Below are positions 1-4,919 of a stretch of DNA of 6,181 nucleotides, piece by piece. The first letter of the stretch is position 1. Every line of letters starts with the position of its first letter. The notes under the pieces were generated by a model. It was not told the DNA's origin, searched no databases, and was given only the letters and a program-made list of their open reading frames with translations. This DNA is from Planctomycetota bacterium (lineage in GTDB: Bacteria; Planctomycetota; SKW154). The stretch is taken from positions 1 to 6,181 of the forward strand of contig JAOAAR010000132.1 in NCBI GenBank assembly GCA_026418755.1, written 5' to 3'. The translations under genes and the position numbers were made by a program.

Positions 1-1
1 C

Positions 2-1081
2 TTATACGGTGCAGCCATCTGGCTCATCGCACAAATCTTCCACATCAGTGCAAACTTCCCATTAGGCGTTCTTGTCTGGGCACTTGGAGTTTTACCTCTC
101 CCCTTTGCAAACAAGCATGTCTCTTTCTCTCTCCTGTTCGTCTTAATTCTCACCATCTGGACGATTGTCAGTATGGCAGAAAGCGACCCGCCACAAGCAG
201 AATTCTTCTATCCGCTCATCCTTTGCGCCACAATGATTCCCTTCGTCTATCTCCGCCGCCAAAAGTCCCTCCTAATCGCCATAATCTACGGACTCATTAT
301 CTGGCTCATCATCGCAAACCGCTTTTACCACAACTTTGACTTCCCCATCTTTCCTGTCCTCATCTCCATCTTCTTCCTATGCGCAATCTTATACCTTATA
401 GGCTTCATCCACTCTATCTCTCCTAATCTGCCCAAATTCTTCCGCCGTCTCGCCACATTCTCCGATTTCGATTCCTCATACCAGCGGATAATCCTACTGC
501 TTCTACCACTCTTCCTTCTCTCCTTCAAAGACATAATCTCTGAAGAAATTTCAAATTACTATTACTATTACAGAAGAGAATTCCCTATCATTGCACTCAT
601 TCTCGGAATCATCGCCGTCATAACACTGGTCAAGTCCTACATCCTCCTTCATTTCAGTTCCAAACGCCCCAAACTTGCATCATACGAATTGGGATTCTTC
701 ACCTTCACTCTCTCATTGTTTCTCGCTTTTCTTCTCACCATACCATATTTTAACGCAATCGTCCAATCAGAGCGGAAATATTGGCGAGAGTTGGTGGAAG
801 AGGCTCTTCCTTACCTTATCCTCTTCAATATCGCACTCTTCGGAGGCTCGCTTTTCTTCATCATTGTGGGCGTCTTAAAACAGCGTAAATCCGTCCTCGC
901 TGCTGGCTCACTCTCCTTAATCGCAGCAATCCTCGCACGCTACTTCGACCAGTTTTTCGAGTTCCTCGACAGAGCGCTCTTCTTTACCATCGGCGGCGTA
1001 ATCCTACTCGTCACCGCATTCCTCATAGAACGCGGGACCAGAAAACTGGCAAAAACAGTCGGGGGGATCCGCAATGAATAA
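2..1081 (+). CDS. DUF2157/DUF4401-type multi-pass membrane protein (5' end outside window)
   Basis: The reading frame is open from the first bases of the window, so the gene begins upstream; the ATG at 173 is internal (residue 58 of the visible 359). The first visible residues read LYGAAIWLIAQIFHI, which resembles the GAGIALIGQIYHL-like motif of DUF2157 proteins. The C-terminus (about residues 313-349, RYFD, then a hydrophobic helix, then IERGTRKL) resembles the end of DUF2157/DUF4401 proteins. In between are roughly ten hydrophobic segments joined by short loops, including one with five consecutive tyrosines (residues 186-190). It is therefore an integral inner-membrane protein; its biochemical function is unknown in the family. 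The stop overlaps the start of the GDYXXLXY gene by 8 bases, the usual partnership for this family. The family call is from recalled motifs, not a profile search. Confidence 0.82.
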   Translation, partial: LYGAAIWLIAQIFHISANFPLGVLVWALGVLPLPFANKHVSFSLLFVLILTIWTIVSMAESDPPQAEFFYPLILCATMIPFVYLRRQKSLLIAIIYGLIIWLIIANRFYHNFDFPIFPVLISIFFLCAILYLIGFIHSISPNLPKFFRRLATFSDFDSSYQRIILLLLPLFLLSFKDIISEEISNYYYYYRREFPIIALILGIIAVITLVKSYILLHFSSKRPKLASYELGFFTFTLSLFLAFLLTIPYFNAIVQSERKYWRELVEEALPYLILFNIALFGGSLFFIIVGVLKQRKSVLAAGSLSLIAAILARYFDQFFEFLDRALFFTIGGVILLVTAFLIERGTRKLAKTVGGIRNE

Positions 1082-1649
1082 AATAGCGTTTTTCGTCGCC
1101 GTCATCTTGCAGTTCACCGTCCTTATCTCAATCACAGTGTATCGTTACTCCGTCATCGCAGGTGGCAAAACCGTCTACCTCAAAACCGTTCCAGTTGACC
1201 CACGCTCGCTCTTCCAAGGCGATTATGTGATTCTTGATTACGAAATTTCGAGACTCGACTCAAGAGAATTAGATGAGAAAAGGTATTACGAAAAGGAAAG
1301 CAGGGTCTATGTAAAACTACGCCCCCACCCTGAGAAAAAATACTGGGTGCCCGTGAGCCTGACAGAAAAACCTCCTGCTTTGCAGGAGAACGAAGCTGTC
1401 ATCAGAGGGAAAGTGAAAGAATGCGAGGCTATGACGGAACAAGACGAAAAAGGAGGATTTAAAGGTTGGTATTATGTTTATCGCATCCAGTATCCCATTG
1501 ATTCCTATTTTGTTCCCGAAGGAAAAGGAAAACCGATTGAAGATGCGATGCGGAGAAGCAGCGAAAAAGAAGTCCTTGTCGAGGTGAAACTGAACCGCAT
1601 CGGTGATGCGGTAATCACAGGACTTCTTGTCGATGGGGTCCGCCATTAG
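1074..1649 (+). CDS. GDYXXLXY domain protein, membrane-anchored
   Basis: This 191-residue protein starts with one hydrophobic segment (about residues 4-23), which is likely an uncleaved N-terminal anchor. The family signature follows: VDPRSLFQGDYVILDYEIS, with GDYVILDY at residues 49-56. Near the C-terminus, YPIDSYFVPEGKGKPIED matches a second conserved block of the family (Y-I-YFVPEG-G-E). The rest is mostly polar and predicted to lie outside the cytoplasmic membrane. Proteins of this family are regularly encoded beside DUF2157/DUF4401 membrane proteins, as here, and the two probably work together; no reaction is known. The ATG lies inside the end of the upstream gene, sharing ATGAATAA, so translation is probably coupled. 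A G-rich stretch at 1061-1067 may act as a weak ribosome binding site. Confidence 0.9.
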   Translation: MNKIAFFVAVILQFTVLISITVYRYSVIAGGKTVYLKTVPVDPRSLFQGDYVILDYEISRLDSRELDEKRYYEKESRVYVKLRPHPEKKYWVPVSLTEKPPALQENEAVIRGKVKECEAMTEQDEKGGFKGWYYVYRIQYPIDSYFVPEGKGKPIEDAMRRSSEKEVLVEVKLNRIGDAVITGLLVDGVRH

Positions 1650-1711
1650 AGTGCTTATAAAAACTCTCCTCTATGCATATTTGTCAACCATTGGAGACCA
1701 AGGAAAGCATA

Positions 1712-1739
1712 TTGATACTGGTTTTCTGTCTTGTATAAT
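1712..1739 (+). promoter_or_regulatory. sigma70-type promoter of pcm
   Basis: TTGATA at 1712-1717 and a perfect TATAAT at 1734-1739 are separated by 16 bases. The predicted transcript start is near 1746, leaving a leader of about 25 nt before the pcm ATG at 1771. The site lies in the 121-base gap after the GDYXXLXY gene, so pcm is probably transcribed independently of the membrane cassette. No convincing terminator is visible between 1650 and 1711. Confidence 0.7.
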
Positions 1740-1770
1740 TTAACAAGGTTTTCCTTCGAGATTTTTTATA

Positions 1771-2433
1771 ATGAATGAAGAGCAAGAGTACCACGAGCAA
1801 TTGAAGAGAATGGTGGATGTTGTTCGTAGATACGGAATCTCCGATGCCAGGGTCCTCAATGCATTAAGCAAAGTTCCACGCCATCTTTTTGTCCCAGAGA
1901 ATGTAAAAGAAAACGCTTACGACGATTCGCCGCTGCCTATCGGCTGCGGGCAGACCATCTCTCAGCCGTATATAGTTGCGCTGATGAGTGAACTTATGGA
2001 GTTAAAAGGAAACGAGCGTGTCTTAGAGATTGGAACGGGAAGTGGCTATCAGGCAGCGGTCCTTTCTTTATTAGCAGCAGAGGTCTATTCCGTCGAGTTC
2101 ATCGATGTTCTATTCTATCAGGCAGTAGAACGGCTCAAAAACTTAGGGTACTCCAATGTGAGAGTCCGCTGCGGAGACGGCTACGAGGGATGGAAAGAGT
2201 TTGCGCCCTACGACGCCGTGATGGTCACTTGCGGTGCACCACGCCTACCGCAACCCCTCGTCGAACAGACAAAAGTCGGCGGAAGAATCGTCATCCCTCT
2301 GGGTGACTACCACGAAACCTTGCAACTTATCCGATTCATCAAGCGTCCAGACACCTCTCTTGAACGCGAATACCACGGCGGTGTGCTCTTCGTCCCAATG
2401 CGTGGAAAAGTCGAAGAAAAAACAGAAGACTAA
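1771..2433 (+). CDS. pcm: protein-L-isoaspartate O-methyltransferase
   Basis: This cytoplasmic repair enzyme transfers a methyl group from S-adenosylmethionine to the carboxyl of L-isoaspartyl residues in damaged proteins, starting their return to aspartate. At 220 residues it has the usual bacterial length. The N-terminus has the family pattern RVLNALSKVPRHLFVP (residues 27-42). GQTISQPYI (60-68) contains the conserved active-site serine (S64). The SAM-binding motif I is VLEIGTGSGY (84-93), followed by the acidic E109 in YSVEF, GDGYEG (135-140), YDAVMVTCGAP (147-157) and LVEQTKVGGRIVIPLG (163-178). The C-terminus GVLFVPMRG (204-212) is also typical. The motif II region reads VTCGAP where VTAAAP is more common, a mild variation. 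The ATG at 1771 has only a weak GAG upstream; a second ATG at residue 14 would remove residues normally present. It has its own promoter, and its stop overlaps a convergent gene by 4 bases. Confidence 0.95.
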   Translation: MNEEQEYHEQLKRMVDVVRRYGISDARVLNALSKVPRHLFVPENVKENAYDDSPLPIGCGQTISQPYIVALMSELMELKGNERVLEIGTGSGYQAAVLSLLAAEVYSVEFIDVLFYQAVERLKNLGYSNVRVRCGDGYEGWKEFAPYDAVMVTCGAPRLPQPLVEQTKVGGRIVIPLGDYHETLQLIRFIKRPDTSLEREYHGGVLFVPMRGKVEEKTED

Positions 2434-2960
2434 AAATTGGTCTTTCTTCTCACATCCTCGTCTTCCTCGTCCTCTTCATATTCTCTCTTCTTTTTCTTCG
2501 TTAGTTTATGCTCAGTGTAAGCATTTCTCTCCTTCTCAGATTCTCTTTCTGAATCCTCAACAACCCTCTCTTCATCTTCTTTCTCATCTTCATCATCATG
2601 CTTATGATGATGCTTCTTTATCTTCACCTTCACTTCCTTTCCAAAAGGGCTCTTCATAAATGAGCCGAGGTTCGTGAGCACCTGCATAATCATTGCACCC
2701 TTGTCACGACCTGCCATAAAACTCTTCGTCAACTCATACGCCTGTTCTTTATCCATTCCAGAATCAACGAGATTTTTGTAAAACCGCGCCACATCATCCG
2801 CCAGTTGCGCTGCATCAGCCCCACTCACCATCGAACCAAAAAGTTCGTTCAAAAACTTCGGGAGAAATTCGTTCAGAGTGGAAAAAATTTCACGCATCCC
2901 TCCAGCCACATCGCGCAACTCCTCACCATCCGACCTCCCCTTCTCCCCTTTACCACCCAT
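2430..2960 (-). CDS. unrecognised protein with small helical domain and His-rich, highly charged tail
   Basis: I do not recognise this 176-residue protein. Residues 1-20 are polar and glycine/charge-rich. Residues 22-45 form a probable amphipathic helix (MREIFSTLNEFLPKFLNELF). Residues 48-102 look like a compact helical domain containing ADDVARFYKNLVDSGMDKEQ and AYELTKSFM, a pattern seen in small conserved proteins of unknown role. From residue 108 the chain becomes low-complexity: a basic stretch, HHHKH at 117-121, an acidic/basic mixed region, KKKKR at 155-159 and EEDEEDED at 162-169. No signal peptide or membrane helix is visible. It starts 13 bases after the rnfB-like stop, with a good Shine-Dalgarno, so it is the second gene of that operon. 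The histidine and acidic clusters could bind metal ions; that is inference only. The strong Shine-Dalgarno and structured N-terminal half argue that it is a real gene. Confidence 0.8.
   Translation of the reverse strand: MGGKGEKGRSDGEELRDVAGGMREIFSTLNEFLPKFLNELFGSMVSGADAAQLADDVARFYKNLVDSGMDKEQAYELTKSFMAGRDKGAMIMQVLTNLGSFMKSPFGKEVKVKIKKHHHKHDDEDEKEDEERVVEDSERESEKERNAYTEHKLTKKKKREYEEDEEDEDVRRKTNF
2591..2612. repeat. 9-bp perfect inverted repeat within the His/Asp-coding stretch
   Basis: CATCATCAT (2591-2599) and ATGATGATG (2604-2612) are exact reverse complements around a 4-base loop. On the minus strand they encode the HHHKHDD part of the charged-tail protein, so the symmetry may simply follow from runs of CAT and GAT codons. 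No T-run follows on either side, so it does not look like an intrinsic terminator. Confidence 0.6.
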
Positions 2961-2966
2961 CCCTTA

Positions 2967-2972
2967 CTCCTC
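2967..2972 (-). promoter_or_regulatory. Shine-Dalgarno of the charged-tail gene
   Basis: GAGGAG on the minus strand lies 6 bases before the ATG at 2960 and just after the TAG stop of the rnfB-like gene (2976-2974). It fixes the start of the small gene and suggests that the two genes are translationally coupled. Confidence 0.75.
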
Positions 2973-2973
2973 A

Positions 2974-3843
2974 CTATGCAACAGCCACTTCCTCCTCTTT
3001 CTCTTTACCCTCTTTCCCCTTACCGAACAGTTTCCTATCCAACTTAACATAGTTTTCAATTACACCCTGCGGACACTCTGTAACACACTTACCACACCTC
3101 TTGCATTTCAAATAGTCAATCAGAGGGATGTTCTTCTCAATTCTGACCGCCTCGAACTTGCAGGACTTCTCGCACTTCTTACACTTGATACAAGCAAAAT
3201 CACAGGCTTTCTTAGCGGTCGCGCCCTTCTGGGTGTTACGGCAGCGCACCACAACTTTGCTCGACAACGGCATAAGTTTGAGAACCCCTCGCGGACAAAC
3301 GGAAACACACTTGCCACACCCTTTGCATAAGTGACGCAATACAACAGGCAGCCCGTCTTCGCCCATCAAGATAGCCCCGAAGGGACAAACTCTGACACAA
3401 TCCCCAAAACCCAAACAGCCAACAGGACAGGATTTTTTACCTGCACCTATCAAGTTCGCCGCACCGCAAGTCTCAACCCCCCAGTAGTCGAATCTGTCTT
3501 TGGCAGACCTGGAGCCTCCTTTGCACAGAACAACCGCCACTTCCGGCTCTTTCTCCTCCGCTACCTGCCCCATAATCTTGGCTATCTCTTGAGAAACAGC
3601 GCTACCTCCAGGAGAACATCTGCCAAGCGGCGCCCCTTTTGTGACAATCGCCTCCGCATAACCGCCACAACCCGCAAAACCACACCCCCCACAGTTAGCC
3701 CCAGGCAACACCTTCGCAATCTTTGTGATTCGCTCGTCCACCTCTACATAAAACTTCTTGCTCGCATACCCCAACACCATCCCGAAGAGCACAGACATAA
3801 CCACCGTACCTACAACCGCCAGCCCAACAACCAACACAGCCAT
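2974..3843 (-). CDS. rnfB: RnfB-like polyferredoxin electron-transfer protein (orphan)
   Basis: From the ATG at 3843 the protein has 289 residues. A hydrophobic N-terminal helix (residues 2-26) anchors it in the membrane. A four-cysteine [4Fe-4S] domain follows: NCGGCGFAGCGGYAEAI, with C51, C54, C59 and C76. Next comes the RnfB core with C107, C126 and CPVGCLGFGDCVRVCPFGAI (139-158). Ferredoxin motifs follow at 173-183 (CKGCGKCVSVC), 214-228 and 247-257 (CKRCGKCVTEC). There are 24 cysteines, enough for six [4Fe-4S] clusters, the layout recalled for clostridial-type RnfB. In Rnf complexes, RnfB takes electrons from reduced ferredoxin and passes them to the membrane complex. No other rnf gene is adjacent: upstream is a divergent lipid kinase, downstream a small unknown protein. 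A TTG at 3858 could extend the frame by five residues, but it lies only about 8 bases from the predicted transcript start. The ATG has GAGG 9 bases upstream. The last 20 residues are a charged tail. Confidence 0.9.
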   Translation of the reverse strand: MAVLVVGLAVVGTVVMSVLFGMVLGYASKKFYVEVDERITKIAKVLPGANCGGCGFAGCGGYAEAIVTKGAPLGRCSPGGSAVSQEIAKIMGQVAEEKEPEVAVVLCKGGSRSAKDRFDYWGVETCGAANLIGAGKKSCPVGCLGFGDCVRVCPFGAILMGEDGLPVVLRHLCKGCGKCVSVCPRGVLKLMPLSSKVVVRCRNTQKGATAKKACDFACIKCKKCEKSCKFEAVRIEKNIPLIDYLKCKRCGKCVTECPQGVIENYVKLDRKLFGKGKEGKEKEEEVAVA

Positions 3844-3852
3844 ACTTCCCAG

Positions 3853-3856
3853 CCTC
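3853..3856 (-). promoter_or_regulatory. Shine-Dalgarno supporting the ATG start of the rnfB-like gene
   Basis: GAGG on the minus strand precedes the ATG at 3843 by 9 bases. It lies within the possible TTG-initiated extension, so it favours the shorter protein. A competing GAGGG at 3863-3867 sits 4 bases before TTG 3858, so the choice is not certain. Confidence 0.5.
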
Positions 3857-3872
3857 AAAAAGCCCTCTGAAG

Positions 3873-3901
3873 ATTATACCCCGCTCTCCATCTTCTACAA
3901 A
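3873..3901 (-). promoter_or_regulatory. promoter of the rnfB-like operon
   Basis: A perfect TATAAT lies on the minus strand (3878-3873). The -35 is weak: TTGTAG (3900-3895, 16-base spacer) or TTTGTA (3901-3896, 17-base spacer). The expected transcript start is near 3866-3868, giving a leader of about 23-25 nt to the ATG at 3843. A weak -35 beside a perfect -10 would be compatible with an activator. Confidence 0.55.
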
Positions 3902-3918
3902 CAATTTTAGGAGTATAG

Positions 3919-3945
3919 AAAACAAACATCGGCGCAAGTTGTTTT
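3919..3945. repeat. 7-bp inverted repeat in the divergent promoter region
   Basis: AAAACAA at 3919-3925 is the exact reverse complement of TTGTTTT at 3939-3945, with a 13-base spacer. The right arm covers the -35 of the lipid kinase promoter, so it could be an operator. The arms are A/T-rich and short, so chance is a serious alternative. Confidence 0.35.
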
Positions 3946-3967
3946 TTCTTCACCATCCACTTATAAT
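3939..3967 (+). promoter_or_regulatory. sigma70-type promoter of the lipid kinase-helicase operon
   Basis: TTGTTT at 3939-3944 and a perfect TATAAT at 3962-3967 are separated by 17 bases, the optimal spacing. The transcript start is expected near 3974, about 22 nt before the ATG at 3996. It is divergent from the rnfB promoter, with the two -10 boxes about 84 bases apart. Confidence 0.7.
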
Positions 3968-3995
3968 CAGATAAGAGAGGATAGAGACACAGAAA

Positions 3996-4916
3996 ATGAA
4001 GAAAGTTCTTCTAATTGTGAATCCAATCGCAGGAAGCCGAAGGGCTGCTATGAAAAGCGCAGCCAGAATCTCTACCGCCCTCAAAGATGCAAACTACTCA
4101 GTCGAAATGTTTGAAACTCGAAGAAGAAACGATGCATTTCAACGGGCAAAAGAAGAGAATGTGAGAGAATTTGTTGCCGTCTGCGTGTTGGGAGGTGACG
4201 GCACTCTCAACGAAGTGATAAACGGAGTCTCCGAAAAGAAGATTCCTGTCCTTCCCGTCCCTCTTGGATTGAGTAATGTTCTGGCAAAAGAGATAGGCGC
4301 CTCAACTGATTCCTCCTCCGTGGTCGAAACCCTAAAAACAGGAAGTAGTGTGGAAATAGACCTCCTTGAGGCAACTTTTATCACCGAAAAATCCACAGAA
4401 AAGAAGAAGCGAGTCTTTGCTGCTATGGCAGGTGTTGGTTTTGACGCTGATGTAGTGACTCGCATAGCGCGTTCCAGACGAAAAGGATTGGGATTCGCAG
4501 GATATGTTCCCTCGATTGTAAAGAGTCTCTTCTCCCCTTCACATCCATTCATCGTCTCAGCAGACGGAAAAAGACTGACAGAAAACGCAACATACCTTGT
4601 CGTCGGCAACGGCACTTACTACGGAGGCCCTTTCCACATCACCACAAAAGCCTCAATGACGGATGGAAAAATGGATGTTTTATACGGAGAAAGATTCTCC
4701 TCGCTGGAAGTGATAATGTTCTACGGAAGCGTTCTCTGCAGAAGCCATTTGCGCCATCGTGGAATCAGACATCTGCAATGCAAAACTCTTGAGGTTGACA
4801 TAAAAGAAGGAGACGGAGCATCCGTCCATATAGACGGTGAAGCAGTAGGCAGAATTCCGCTCTCCATCCGCGTCATCCCAAGAGGTCTACGCCTCCTTGT
4901 GCCAAAAAGGAAATAG
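3996..4916 (+). CDS. diacylglycerol kinase family lipid kinase (DgkB/YegS/BmrU type)
   Basis: The 306-residue protein has the usual length of soluble bacterial lipid kinases, which phosphorylate diacylglycerol or a related lipid with ATP at the membrane surface. The N-terminus VLLIVNPIAG (residues 4-13) is the typical first strand. The nucleotide-binding signature is LGGDGTLNEVINGV (65-78). The next motif reads PLGLSNVLAKEIG (89-101). Further landmarks are FAAMAGVGFDADVV (141-154), YLVVGNGTYYGGPFHITTKA (200-219), DGKMDVL (223-229) and the catalytic-region VHIDGE (277-282). The G-L-S-N at 91-94 departs from the common GTxN, with leucine in place of the threonine. The substrate cannot be told from sequence. 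It has its own promoter; the Shine-Dalgarno is weak (GAGAGG at 3975-3980 lies rather far upstream). A helicase gene follows after 3 bases, so the two are likely co-transcribed. Confidence 0.92.
   Translation: MKKVLLIVNPIAGSRRAAMKSAARISTALKDANYSVEMFETRRRNDAFQRAKEENVREFVAVCVLGGDGTLNEVINGVSEKKIPVLPVPLGLSNVLAKEIGASTDSSSVVETLKTGSSVEIDLLEATFITEKSTEKKKRVFAAMAGVGFDADVVTRIARSRRKGLGFAGYVPSIVKSLFSPSHPFIVSADGKRLTENATYLVVGNGTYYGGPFHITTKASMTDGKMDVLYGERFSSLEVIMFYGSVLCRSHLRHRGIRHLQCKTLEVDIKEGDGASVHIDGEAVGRIPLSIRVIPRGLRLLVPKRK
4908..4911 (+). promoter_or_regulatory. Shine-Dalgarno of the helicase gene, inside the lipid kinase end
   Basis: AGGA (within AAAAAGGAAA) lies 8 bases before the ATG at 4920 and within the last codons of the kinase gene. 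It supports the chosen helicase start and coupled translation across the 3-base gap. Confidence 0.6.
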
Positions 4917-4919
4917 AGC

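Noticed and set aside
557..571. TACTAT repeat as a possible microsatellite or phase-variable tract
   Set aside because: It is only five alternating Tyr codons, in frame, and its 6-base period would not shift the reading frame.
173..1081. The first membrane gene starting at ATG 173
   Set aside because: The frame is open back to position 2 and the upstream residues carry the DUF2157-like motif, so this ATG is internal.
1691..1701. Small hairpin TTGG-AGA-CCAA after the GDYXXLXY gene as a terminator
   Set aside because: The stem has only 4 base pairs and no T-run follows.
2234..2659. A 141-codon plus-strand frame across the end of pcm and the charged-tail gene
   Set aside because: It overlaps two better-supported genes, and its Ser/His/Pro-rich product is what antisense reading of a low-complexity acidic coding tail would give.
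3331..3870. A 179-codon open frame on the plus strand opposite the rnfB-like gene
   Set aside because: It lies antisense to a gene with clear cysteine motifs, its product is Arg/Thr/Pro-rich with no recognisable domain, and it has no convincing ribosome binding site.
4139..4615. A 158-codon minus-strand frame inside the lipid kinase gene
   Set aside because: It is fully covered by a gene with intact kinase motifs, and the product shows no domain.
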